NCBI RefSeq assembly: GCF_000143535.2
Contig: NC_037315.1
Span: forward strand, 1,550,001-1,614,000
Reading direction: 5' to 3'
Source of the DNA: Botrytis cinerea B05.10
Lineage: Eukaryota > Ascomycota > Leotiomycetes > Helotiales > Sclerotiniaceae
DNA length: 64,000 nt
Shown piece by piece: positions 10,107 through 20,640 of the stretch (positions within the stretch are counted from its first letter, which is position 1; each line of letters begins with the position of its first letter). A program made the position numbers and the translations under genes. Under the pieces are notes generated by a model. It was not told the origin of the DNA, did not search any database, and was given only the letters and a program-made list of their open reading frames with translations.

Positions 10107-12135
10107 TCAAGATGACTTCTCCAAGTTCTTAAAATCAGTAGACACGAAACCGACATCAACCTCTACTAGTTCGCCATCCAAGATATCGGTCACCACCACG
10201 TGATCTCCGAATAGTACCCCAATTTCCTCCAAACTAAGCCCACTGGTTTCAGGAAGAACGAACCAGATGAATGCGACACAAGCAAGCGGAACGAAGACGA
10301 AGACTGTTTATTACAAGCATGCAAATTAGCCAGGCGTTATTTGGCAGCACGCGAGAAGTTACATACCAAGATAGTATTTCCATCCCACTGCAGCAAACGC
10401 ATCTGGGGCGGAACCGGTATAGATAAGCGTTCCGCAAAAGAGCTCGCACACTGAGAAGGCAATAACTTGGGCGCGCATCCAAGTGGGAAATATTTCCGAT
10501 GCGTAAACACTACAGAACTGTTAGTCAATCCTTTTCAAAAAGGAAATTTCTTTTGATTCAGCAAGAACGCACTAGCAAGCTATTTAAGACACAATTAGCA
10601 TTGATGCAATGTTATCAACGAGTATTCGTCGACTTACCAGCATCCATTCCACCAGCAAAGAATGTAATAAAAAGGAATAGAAACAAGACTCCAAAACCGT
10701 TACCGACGTCATTATTTTTTACCCGCAAAGCGTGCGACCATGGCAGTGTCGCAAGAAATAGCAACGACAGCGCCAAGCTACCGAAAAATTAATCATCATT
10801 TTTGCAATTTTGAAGCAAAACAGATTTACCATTCCAAAAGTCATAACTTTTATTCGTCCAAATCGATCAAGGAGTAAGGCATTAACCCAATTCATCGTTG
10901 CAGCCCAGCTTGTATAAACTCCGAATAATAAAAGTGCCTTCCACCCTGTGATACCGAGACCTTCGTACAAGGTGAATTGGTAATTATTGATAACCTTTGA
11001 GATCTTAGTTGAAGTAAGTAGCATCGCGGACTTTCTTTCACTTACCAAAACACCGCTACTTTGGGCTGCAAAGATGATGAAGAAGCCATATATCATGCGA
11101 ATGCGCGTGGAGGGTTCTTTAAAGAGAGCGAAGAAGCTACGCTCATTTTCTCGATCAGCAGCAACTTGGCGACTAATGTCCATAAACTCTCTTTCGGGGA
11201 GGATTCCATTGGGGTCGTCAATATGGTAGTGTAATTTTCTAAGAATCTCTCTGCTCTGTTCCTCACGGCCGTTGTATATCAGCCATCTTGGCGATTCTGG
11301 AACCCACGAAGAACACAATAGTAATAGAAGCGGAGCGACCATCTGAAGCGCAAGGCACAATCTCCATTGAATAGCGGGAGTCGATTCGAAATAACAGCCT
11401 AGACCGACCCAACTTGCCATGGCCTAGTGTGAAGGATGATGTAAGTGTCTGCCAATTTAGAATGTAGCAATAAGGGGCTCCAACTTACATAACCGATGAC
11501 TAAAAAGGTAGCATGAGTCCCTACCATACGTCCTCTCACACTGACTGGTGAAACTTCGGCGTGATACATCGGACACACAACATTGATCATACCAGCACTA
11601 GAATTTATCAGCTGACTGACGCATTCTTTGTCATTGCGTTCGGAAGGTTATGACTTACGCGATTCCTTGAAGAGCTCTCCCTGAAAGAAGCATAGCAACG
11701 TTCTGTGAGCCCGTGGTGAAAGCAGCTGCTAAGATACAAGCCGTGGTGATAAGTTGGATGGAAACCTTTCGCCCAACTTTATCAGCCAGCCAGCCAGCAA
11801 TCGCACAGCCCATCAAACCACCCGCAGCATAGAGGGAATTCATAGTTATAGCAGGAAGTATCCATATCAGCTCTTCATATAATGATACCTGACTTTATTG
11901 TGATGAGACAAATACTTCCGAGTGGGAATAACTTACCACCTAGCATACTTGAGGTGTACCCTGCTTGAGCTCCAGTGTTTGAGAAGTCGAAGTAATCATA
12001 AAATGCGGGTAACCCTGTGAGGGATCCCACAATAGAGGAACAAAATCCATAGGTAAATGAGCCTAAAGAAACAATAATAACTATAATATTATTATATCTG
12101 TTTCCACCGCTGGAGTGGACGATATCTTCAGACAT
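10107..12135 (-). pseudogene. MFS sugar/lactose-permease-type transporter with a one-base frameshift
   Basis: A 12-TM hexose/disaccharide proton symporter of the fungal sugar-porter family. Exons are 12135..11937, 11872..11659, 11597..11489, 11423..11046, 10994..10830, 10777..10638, 10579..10573, 10509..10367, 10303..10107. Family motifs are G-W-L-A-D-K-V-G-R-K, V-P-E-S-P-R-W-L, D-R-F-G-R-I-K, the F-L-F-L-F-I-T-F-F-A-G-G-M-D-A segment, Y-A-S-E-I-F-P-T-W-M-R-A-Q and P-E-T-S-G-L-S-L-E-E-I. Exon 7 is only 7 nt. In exon 6 the frame breaks at an A6 run (T6 at 10715-10720 on the plus strand). One A fewer restores A-R-F-A-G-K-N-N-D-V-G-N-G-F-G and makes every later phase fit, giving 516 aa. Either the gene is freshly inactivated or the run length is a sequence error. 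Confidence 0.85.
10573..10579 (-). other. 7-nt microexon of the sugar transporter
   Basis: The minus-strand exon CTTGCTA lies between intron 10637..10580 (GTAAGT...AATAG, branch CTAAT) and intron 10572..10510 (GTGCGT...TGTAG, branch CTAAC). Including it converts M-D-A | V-Y into M-D-A-A-C-Y-V-Y-A-S-E-I-F-P, the family pattern, and gives the only phase that joins exons 6 and 8. Confidence 0.7.
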
Positions 12136-13724
12136 GCTTGTGCCTTTTCACTGGGGGATATGCAGATATATATTGAAGTTCAGGAAAGCGAAACAATGAG
12201 GTGAAAGTTGGATAGATTGTCAACTCGAGATTGACAGGTCTTTTTATAAAAACATACTTCCCATATATAGCATACATCAAGAATGACACACATTTGTATG
12301 ATAAGATAGGATAGAGTTCGTGAGCTTTACCAGTATCGATAAACAGGTACGATATTCAATTGCTATCTACTGTCGACGATAACAGTTGAACAGAGCGTTG
12401 ATAAATAAGGGTCTAAATGCGGCATAGATTGATCAATGATAAGGAGTTCTATCTAAACTTAGAAGCCATCAGAAATTCCTTACCAGGGGAAATTAAAGGT
12501 TGTGGATTAAGTAATAGAACTCTGAATATTTGAGTTATTAGATAATATGATTAAAAACTGGAATTTGAAACTTCCATTTACATCCAATTGAATCAGAATG
12601 GTACTTTTAGGAGGATGTTTGAAATTGATTGTAACAAAGTATAGTGTGTTATTGAAATATATAGCATGTCATAGTTGTTGAAATATTGAAGTTCATTCAG
12701 AAATAGTATAGATTCTGTTAATAGTATACCAAATGTAGTTAGTATTGGAAGATGAAATCCACTTGAACAAATATAGACAAGCAGTCTACCATTTTCTTTC
12801 TCTTTCGCTAAAGCATTTTATTGACATTACTTTTGCTTTAGCTTTATCCTTTTAATGTCGCAAGCCTCCTTTAACTTCCAAAAGTTTTGAGGAAATACAG
12901 GAAGCTTTGATATGGAGTGTCGAGAAAATATAGAGATAATGAAAGGGCTCAGATTACTTGGCTGTATCTAGAACCCTTACTTTGAGCGGCAATCAGGCAA
13001 TCTAGTATGTCAGAGCTGTGAATAACTTCAAAATTACCCCTGTATAATACTTGGAGCCAATGAGCTCATTGTTGCTAATCTTCTTGCATCAACGTCGTAT
13101 ACACAACTAAAGTGGTGTTGGACTTATGAAAAGTCTAACTTGAAACATCGAGCTCATCGGGGAAGTTCGGGTTTAGACATTAGGTAGCTCGTGGGACTAG
13201 GCCGGGGAAGAGCGGACCAACTTTACATCACTCATATGGGTCCCAACTTTGGGAATTTCAAAGGCAATTGCTCATTAGATTGAAGTTACTGAACAATTCA
13301 ATGAATTTTTGAATGAATCACAGCTCGACGCTTTGAACTTAGAAAGCTCGTAAATGTTCCTTGCGAAACTGCTAGTCGATCAAAGTTATCTTTTACTAAC
13401 GCTGTCATTTCAGGCTACTCAAGGTTGCTGATTTATTTATTCAGAATCGATAACTTGAGTACTTCTAATTGTCCGAGTCATTATAGATAAGATCAGAAAA
13501 CTGGTGAAAATTCATGGAGGATTGGTACCATGACTCTGAGAAATGAGGATACCATCAATTTTTCACATGTGTACGTTCAATAAAGCATCTTAATTACTCT
13601 AGATGAAATACCTAAATATACCATAATGAAATTAATCTTAAGATCTAATTGATCAAAAAGTTAGAAGCAAATTTTGGGGCATCAAATCTATTCTTTTTTT
13701 TTTACAATTGACAACCAAATTATA
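12136..13724. other. AT-rich intergenic region, no gene seen
   Basis: About 1.6 kb between the transporter start and the 3' end of the alcohol dehydrogenase. No ORF over 60 codons and no clear repeat was noticed. The first few hundred bases should contain the transporter promoter. Confidence 0.5.
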
Positions 13725-14915
13725 TCAGAATTCTATTAACAGTTTTATAGCGCTTTCCGCTTTGCCATTGCAGAAGGTTTTGTATCCTTGTTCTATTTCG
13801 GAGAAGGCGAAAGCTTTAAGTGAAGCAACGTCAGTTTGGTGAATTTACTCGTTTGAAAGATAGGGTTGGGTAATGGAGATTCAACCTACTATGAGTGAAC
13901 ATTGGTCCAGGATTTCGCATTTTGTTGGCCGCTGACATTTTAACCAACAAAGGGGTACTAGTTGCATTCACCAACCCGGTACTTATTGCTAGAGATAAAT
14001 TATTAGCATGAGGTCTTGATGTTATGCCTGAGCCTAAGAAGACAATATGGATGACTTGCAAATGTTACGAGCCCAATTCTTATTAAGATACATGTTAGCT
14101 GCGTGCTTGTGAACCCCAATGTTTGCAACTTTGCCACCAATTGCTACAATATCCTGTGCCATATCAATCGTATCGGGAAGCCCGACAGCTTCGATAACAG
14201 TATCACAGCCTCTTCCATTGGTCAAAGATCGTACAATTTCCGCCACATTATCGGTGCTCGCGTTGATGGTATGGTCCGCGCCTAAGCCAGACGCGATTCT
14301 CAATCTATTATCGTCAATATCAATTCCAATGATCATCACTGGTGAGTAGAGCTGCGCAGTAATGATTGCAGCCAGTCCAACTGGACCGTTCCCGATCACA
14401 GCTACAGTACATCCAGGTTCCACTTTTCCCGATAAAACACCACACTCGTATCCGGATGAGAAGCCTTCGCTCAGTAAAACCAGTGTTTTTTCATCGATAT
14501 TTGGTGGAACTTGATGAAGTGAGTGAGTAGCATAAGGTATTCGAGTGTATTCGGCCTGTAAACCATCCAGTGTGTTACCCAACTGCCATCCACCATCAAG
14601 ACAGTGACCAGGCATGCCTCTTTTACAATTCTCACACTGTGAGCACACGGTAATGCAAGAAACAATAACCCTATCCCCGACTGCAAACCCCTCAACACTC
14701 TCGCCAATCTCTTCGATGAATCCTACACCTTCGTGTCCTAAGACTCGCCCAAACTCGCTTTCAGGATGATATCCATCGCGAACATGAACATCCGTACCGC
14801 AGATACTGGCATGTGTGACTCTGACTATAGCATCTGTTGAGAGCTTCAATGCTGGTCTGGGCTTTTCAACGAGCGCGACCTCGCCCAGAGACTTCCAAGT
14901 AAGAGCTTTCATCAT
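13725..14915 (-). CDS. Zinc-dependent alcohol dehydrogenase (MDR superfamily)
   Basis: Oxidises an alcohol or polyol with NAD(P)+. Exons 14915..14060, 13988..13890, 13813..13725 give 347 aa. Catalytic zinc ligands are visible as C-G-T-D-V-H and G-H-E-G-V-G. The structural zinc lobe is C-S-Q-C-E-N-C-K-R-G-M-P-G-H-C. The Rossmann fold has G-N-G-P-V-G-L followed by I-I-G-I-D-I-D, whose acidic residue at the end of beta-2 favours NAD+. The C-terminus (T-G-L-V-N-A-T-S-T-P, F-S-E-I-E-Q-G-Y-K-T-F, I-K-L-L-I-E-F) resembles the bacterial and fungal secondary-alcohol/threonine-dehydrogenase-like branch. Intron 1 (14059..13989) uses a GC donor, T|GCAAGT. It lies between the sugar transporter and the RidA gene, suggesting a carbon-catabolic role. 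The substrate cannot be read from sequence. Confidence 0.9.
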
Positions 14916-15269
14916 GAAAATTGAGATAGAATAAGGACAAGATTAATTTGAGAGATAACAATATGATTATCATACAAAGAATGACTTGTACCAAAAATTG
15001 CAGATACCTTCAACTTTATCTTACAACGTTATCTTACAACGTATATCAGGAAGGGTCATCTCGACCACCCCATCATTGCCAGTATCAAGGCCATGTGCAA
15101 GTATTCCTCGCCATTCGTCTGAGAATCCCATAATCACTTGCGGAAAGCAATTTAGACACGCGAGATTCGAACTTCCTCGGGTAGATAAGAAGAATGTTCA
15201 TTGTTAATGGGTTTGGTGATAAGTGCGACAGTATGAGAATTTTTGTAGGAGTATTTCTGTGAGAGCTCT

Positions 15270-15309
15270 GGCCTTGCCGGGTAAAATGTGTGTTTTACCC
15301 GGCAAGGCC
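15270..15309. repeat. Perfect 17-bp inverted repeat with 6-nt loop
   Basis: GGCCTTGCCGGGTAAAA at 15270-15286 and its exact reverse complement at 15293-15309 surround TGTGTG. The GC-rich stem contrasts with AT-rich flanks. It sits in the shared intergenic region between two divergent genes. Confidence 0.85.
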
Positions 15310-15830
15310 ATTCTGAGTGTGCGTAAATCCGAGCTTCCCCGTCGGCTAGTCGGTGCTCCACAATTTAGATGCAGCAGCCATGCCTAGCTCAAAATCAAAA
15401 CGTTAGCGCACGGCCAGACTATTCCCAATATTTGGGCTCGCGATCATATGTGAGATTTTCTCAGTCTTAGGTATTTTTAATACGATTCGTTATCTTTTCG
15501 GAATCGACCAATGTTGGCCAGATATTCAATCAAAAGGGCTGAATAGTTTACCTATTCCAATGTGACTTTTCATTGGTGGATATAATGAAATGTTTTGATT
15601 AGTGATGCAATTTGTCGGTTTGGACTATCTCCAAGTGTGTGCAGAGAGACACAACTCCGAACATCCGCGCAAAAATCCTCGTTACAATTGATTCTTGTCA
15701 TGATGTTACGAATGGAGGGGTTAAACTTAGATGCAGGCATTGACTTGAAGGTGGATCTTATTACTAAAACCGTATGACGACAGAAGCGTCAAGAATACAT
15801 CACAAATCTCTTGACCTGCCTGACTACTTG

Positions 15831-15837
15831 TATAAAA
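15831..15837 (+). promoter_or_regulatory. TATA box of the RidA gene
   Basis: TATAAAA about 100 bp upstream of the ATG at 15932, followed by a CA-rich leader (ACACACAATTC, TGCACACATCC) typical of fungal 5' leaders. Confidence 0.45.
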
Positions 15838-15931
15838 CTGCAGAAAGTCCTCAGAATTAATCTGCACTTCAAAACTCAACACACACAATTCAATTTTCTG
15901 CACACATCCTCAAAACCCACAAGCTTTCGCT

Positions 15932-16443
15932 ATGTCTAACTTGGAATATTTCAACTACGAGGGCTATGGAGAAACTACTGCCAAGCAAAACTTCTGGTAC
16001 AGCCAAGCTGTTCGTGTAGGAGACATTATCGAATGCTCTGGCCAAGGTACGTTTGTGAAAACACTCCTTCCCCTCTTTCTCCCTCTAATCCAATCTTCCT
16101 TTCAACGCAGTTTCAACTAGTCACTAACCTAGTCGCTCTTACAGGTGGATGGGACCGTATCACCGAGAAAATCCCCTCCGACATCGAAAAGCAAATCGAG
16201 CAAGCCTTCGAAAACGTTGAGGCTGCATTAAAGACCGCCGGTTCCAAAGGTTGGGAAGATGTATTCTCGTTGACCTCGCATCATATGCCAATGAGCGATA
16301 AAGCTATGGAGATTATGGTCCGATTGTTGAAGAAATATTGCCCAAATCACCAGCCGATATGGACCTCACTCGGAGTTCCTGCGCTCGCGTTTCCGGACAT
16401 GAAGGTTGAGATTGAAGTCAGAGCTTATTCTCCAAAGAAGTGA
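15932..16443 (+). CDS. RidA/YjgF/UK114 family enamine/imine deaminase-like protein
   Basis: The RidA family hydrolyses reactive enamine/imine intermediates from PLP enzymes or acts as related small-molecule deaminases. Exons 15932..16046 and 16145..16443 (intron GTACGT...ACAG, 98 nt) give 137 aa, the usual size. Seen motifs are W-Y-S-Q-A-V-R-V-G-D-I-I-E-C-S-G-Q-G at the N-terminus, a helix I-E-K-Q-I-E-Q-A-F-E-N-V-E-A-A-L-K-T-A-G, and the C-terminal W-T-S-L-G-V-P-A-L-A-F-P-D-M-K-V-E-I-E-V-R-A-Y. The canonical catalytic arginine of the R-[PVT] motif is replaced: the region reads P-I-W-T-S-L-G-V. So the protein may belong to a non-canonical RidA subgroup with another activity. It diverges from the ADH, with the regulator gene convergent downstream. 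Confidence 0.85.
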
Positions 16444-16688
16444 AATGGGATTAAAAGTTCGGAATATTAGGGTTTCAAAAGTGCAATCTTGGCTTTGGAG
16501 TTATATCTCTTGGATGTTTTTGAGCCAGCAAGGAAAGAAACTTGTGCCACTACATGACTTTCAATTTACAAAAATATCATCAATTAGGAATTTGAAACGT
16601 GTCGCTTAACACGCTAAGAATTGATCGCTTGTTCCTGCTTGTGACACTGTGAACATGTACTGCCCCTTTGACGGCATCAACAAAATCA

Positions 16689-19012
16689 TTAGTCATTTGA
16701 AATATCTACAAGCTGTGAAAGCTTTTGCAGAACCACAGAGCCCACGGCAAAATCTGGTGATTCATCCGCCCAGAAATCCATCACACTTATCGCTTCTTGC
16801 ATAATCTCTTTCCAATCATCCAGTGAATCCAGCCGCATTTTTGCCTTGACCGCGGCAAGTATGGATATTGCCGAAGATAAAATCAGTCTTCCAACAAACC
16901 AACTTCCATGATGTCTATGCCTGACATGTCTGTGTAGAATCCAGTGAATGCTGCTGTCGATTGATTTTTGAGCAAGCTGCCGCACTCGCTCCGGGATTTC
17001 TTCCGATGACTGGTGTATCATATAATATAAAAATGGTCGATAGAGCCATGTTTCTACCTCCATTACACGAGCTTGCATTGTGAATTGTAGCTCATGATTG
17101 GTCTTTATACCATCGTTAAATTGAATTTGATCTGGAAGACTTATACGCCTATGTTAATGTTAGCTACATACAAAAAATTGAAGGATCATCGCGCCCACCA
17201 CTCATTCAATTGTCTTTCGAATTCATCTGCAGCCTTGATCATATAGAGGAGGTTGTGCGCGTTCCAGCTTCGAAAATCATTATCGTACAAATTAAGAAGA
17301 ACTCGAGTCCCAAGTCTACTAATTATAATGTCTGATAAATAAAAAAACCAAGCTTTTTCCTGCAGTGTTTCGAAAGCAAGTTCCGATTCTTCTCGTTGTG
17401 GGTCGCTTACTATAGATGATTTGGCAAAAGTTGTTTTAGATGTGTTGGAGCTCGTACCTGATGGAAAGTTTGTCGGTGGTTCAGGTAAGGGATGTGCATA
17501 ATCAATTTGAGATAGTAACGATGGAGATAAGGGTACCTCTGTTCGCAACTCACTGTTTTCATATATTATTAGAATTCGCTTACGGTTCAGATAAATCTAG
17601 AAGAAAACTTCATACCACATAGACTTATAGCAGGACCAATACAGACTAGCCTCAACACGCTGGGTGTCTGATGACTTAGTTATTGATGTGTCTTTTTTAA
17701 AGTGTGATTCTTCACACTTGAGGTACATGAAAAAGTTGGATGAGGCGTTAGCGAAGAAAGTCCAAGCCTTCACCGGGTGTATCATATACATTTCATATAC
17801 CCCGCACAAGAATATACATTGCGTTGCAATTACACCGGGTGTCAGTAGCCCAATCCTTTTGCGAGCAGCTGTAAAATAAGCCGTTCCAAGAGACAAGTCT
17901 CGTCCTCCAAGAACGGCCCTTGAGGTTTTCACCCAACTGTCTGAAGGGTTGCAACTGTTCAAGTCACCAAAGGGCTGCGAAATGCAGCCTAAAGCGCACA
18001 TAATTAACTATTGTTTATTAATTTAGATATATTTGCTTTGTGGGGTAGACTGTTCTGAACTCCGTAATAATGACTATACTTACCACTAAACAGGAGGGTG
18101 CATCCCATCGCAAACCTTCATGAGCAATCTTAAATCCAAATTCTCTCGCAATATTCGGATCTAGAATTGGACTTTTTATGTGTACACGAGTGAGAAATAC
18201 TTCCACAAGCTGAGGCACGGCCTCCTCGTTGATGAAGGCTGATGACTGAGAAATATCATGTTCCGATTTGTCAGTCCTGGAGTCATCAATGAAATTTTGA
18301 TCAAACAACTCCCTAGTGATAAAGCCTGTCACATAACAGCTTTCGAATACTGGCCAGTCGAGGACAGCATCAGGTGAAGTCCGAGCAGAAGGTGTTAGCA
18401 TATTCTCATCCAGCTGAAGCTTACGATCCTTTTCCGATTCGACATTTTCCCCCATGGTAGAAAGCGCTTGCCATGTAGACGCCAATGAAGGCGTAACAGA
18501 TTCTTGTGCGGTGGTTGTCAACGAGACTTGTTCCGATCGAAGATTTTCCAACGTCTGAGAAATCCGGTGTATGGTTCCAGCCGATTCTACTTCTTTCTCG
18601 TCAAGTTTTTGGAGTACTTGATCAAGACGCTCAAGTATTATCTGACTTGCAGGATCAAATCTGATCTCTTAGATCAATACTTAAAATCAAAATTAATCAA
18701 TTGATGTGTCGGGTATACGAACGTGGATAAATCATTTACTTCATCGTAAACACACTGAGCCCCTAAAGATTGACAACATCCACACATAGGCTTTTCGTTA
18801 TTACATTTGGTCTTTCGAGTTCTGCAGATCTGGCATGCCCTCAAAGCTCGCTTTCGTGGATATGAACTTGCCGTACGAGATTTTCCGAGACGTTGACGCT
18901 TCATAGGCGTGGTATTGGAATTATCATGTGCGCCTATCTCCAAACTCGAGCTCGCCTCTACACCATTTGTCTCCATATTCGAATCCATGCCCGTTTCATT
19001 TTCCATGGTCAT
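16689..19012 (-). CDS. Zn2Cys6 transcription factor with fungal-specific middle homology region
   Basis: Exons 19012..18719, 18665..18084, 18007..17616, 17552..17199, 17148..16689 give 693 aa. The DNA-binding domain is in exon 1: basic R-K-R-A-L-R-A, then C-Q-I-C-R-T-R-K-T-K-C-N-N-E-K-P-M-C-G-C-C and a last Cys, fitting C-x2-C-x6-C-x6-C-x2-C-x6-C. It is followed by a predicted coiled coil in exon 2 (I-I-L-E-R-L-D-Q-V-L-Q-K-L). Exons 2-5 carry the regulatory region with V-E-V-F-L-T-R-V-H-I-K-S-P-I-L-D, C-A-L-G-C, and E-V-E-T-W-L-Y-R-P-F-L-Y-Y. A second Met lies two codons in. All phases close. Its position beside RidA, ADH and a sugar transporter makes it a candidate pathway-specific regulator, which is inference. 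Confidence 0.88.
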
Positions 19013-20021
19013 GATATATCATTCTAGTAAGAAAGCGCTAGGTGTCCTAGACTAGATGTAAAAAATGCGATTGATCTCCAATCATGGGTAAAGTTCGTAC
19101 ACCAGAAAATGACACTGGAACGCTGTATGCCCAGTGAAGCAGCCGTCTGAATGTCGGCAAAAAATTAATCCATAATTGTACGACTAAGAAGAGTCACGTG
19201 CAGACCACCCCCGATATAGTATAGCTCAGTGTGTTGTATATAAACCTCCACTTCAGGAATAGGACCCCTTAATTAACGACAGAAGAATTTTTGATTAATA
19301 ACCTCGCTAAAGATAATACCACTAGTTTATTAGAAACCAGCTATTGAGTTGAACGTCTATATCATGGCTAGATATTGATTCAAAGTCCATAGATATCGAT
19401 AAAAGCTGCCTGGGGAACGAGAAAGGGTACACAGATATACGAGATTCAAACACCCGCTGGAAAGAAAGAAAGGAATTTGCAAAATCTTTCCTAATTTAAA
19501 GTTGTTCATGGTAGGTATTCTGGGCCCGGTGTACATGTCACCAACTGATTGCTCTCTCAATCTCGATGTATGGTGAGTCTTTTTTTTAAACCAGTTCCTT
19601 CAAACCCAAACTGTTCGAGTCACTCCTATGAACTGAGGCTTCGTCGAATTTTTTTATTATTAATAATTCCTCCAAGAAGTGTTTTTTGGAGAAGATTTTG
19701 ATAGACTATTCCGAGCACGTCATTTGAAGTGACTCCCATGGTAAGGTAGATTGCAGTTTGGCGGAAGAATTGACGGCGCGGATTTTTGAGGCAATATTGA
19801 AAGTCAAATCATTACGTTTATTCATTTTATGAGTCAATTGTATGCATGATAGAAGAAAATGTGCATTTATACACCTTGAATCAGTTGTGCAAAGCTTTTC
19901 TATCTAGCGTCCATAAGGTTGAACCATTGCATGCCCCAATACCTGTAAAGTTACCAGATCCAATAGTATATCTGCATTAATCTCGTCTCACACAGTGGCA
20001 CAAAATTGAAATAATCCCTGA
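19013..20021. other. Intergenic, promoter side of the Zn2Cys6 gene
   Basis: About 1 kb of AT-rich DNA with no supportable gene. The small frame at 19357-19560 has no recognisable domain. Confidence 0.5.
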
Positions 20022-20640
20022 TTAAAACCCAATCATCTCCCTCCACTCAGAATAATCTAGCATCATATTTTTCGTCCAGTAGTGCCTCTTTTGTCGATTA
20101 AACGCACATGTTGTTTTTCCTATCCTTGGGACCGCGGGGACCGCTCGGCGTGTGAAGTCATCGACAGAAAAATTGCAACATGCGGAGACTTCGATAAACA
20201 GTCCATCCGAGAGTTCACGACAAAGAGATTTGGCAGCCTTTTCTTGATTCTTGACTCGAATTAGAGTTTAGTTCCTAGTTCGAGTTCCCCAGAGCGGATA
20301 GCCTCATTTCATAGCTGACCAATAATTACGGATTTTGAGTGTTGATACACGTAAGCAGCAGTTAGAATGCTCGCCACAACAATATCGATTTCCACGAAGA
20401 CCACTCCAATCCTTTAAAAGATGCGAAATTAGTCGTGGTTGACAGTCAATTATGTGACCATGGAACATATCATTGTGGGAGATTTTTGTGCGTATAACGA
20501 CACATGGAGTCACATAGGTTCACTCTTTTGATATCGTCGCAAAAGACAAGATAGAAGCGTCGGCAAGTTAACACCAATGGTGATATGTTCTCGGCTCCAT
20601 AAAAAATCAGTTCACTGGTGATCCGAAGGATTATTTACTG
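20022..20640 (-). pseudogene. Heavily decayed F-box-like family copy
   Basis: Reading down the minus strand, one frame gives E-L-I-F-Y-G-A-E-N-I-S-P-L-V-L-T-C-R-R-F-Y-L-V-F, an F-box-like core. After a shift, another gives L-I-S-H-L-L-K-D-W-S-G-L-R-G-N-R-Y, parallel to L-H-H-V-L-Q-H-W-S-G-L-S-G-Y-K-Y in the intact gene at 22413-23257. Near the end F-N-R-Q-K-R-H-Y-W-T-K-N-M-M and D-Y-S-E-W-R-E-M-I-G-F-stop parallel its F-N-L-H-R-R-L-R-W-S-Q-D-M-M and K-Y-A-E-W-R-E-L-I-G-F-stop. The pieces are collinear but lie in several frames with stops between them, so this is an old copy. No clear first exon was found. Confidence 0.65.

Larger units (their letters stand above)
14916..15931. other. Shared upstream region between ADH (-) and RidA gene (+)
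   Basis: About 1 kb of divergent promoter-type sequence. It contains the strong hairpin at 15270-15309 and a TATAAAA about 100 bp before the RidA start. The short ORFs here have no recognisable content. Confidence 0.5.

Noticed and set aside
15152..15180. B-box-like TTCGAATC sequence suggesting a minus-strand tRNA
   Set aside because: The flanking bases cannot form a T stem, and no matching acceptor stem or D arm is present.
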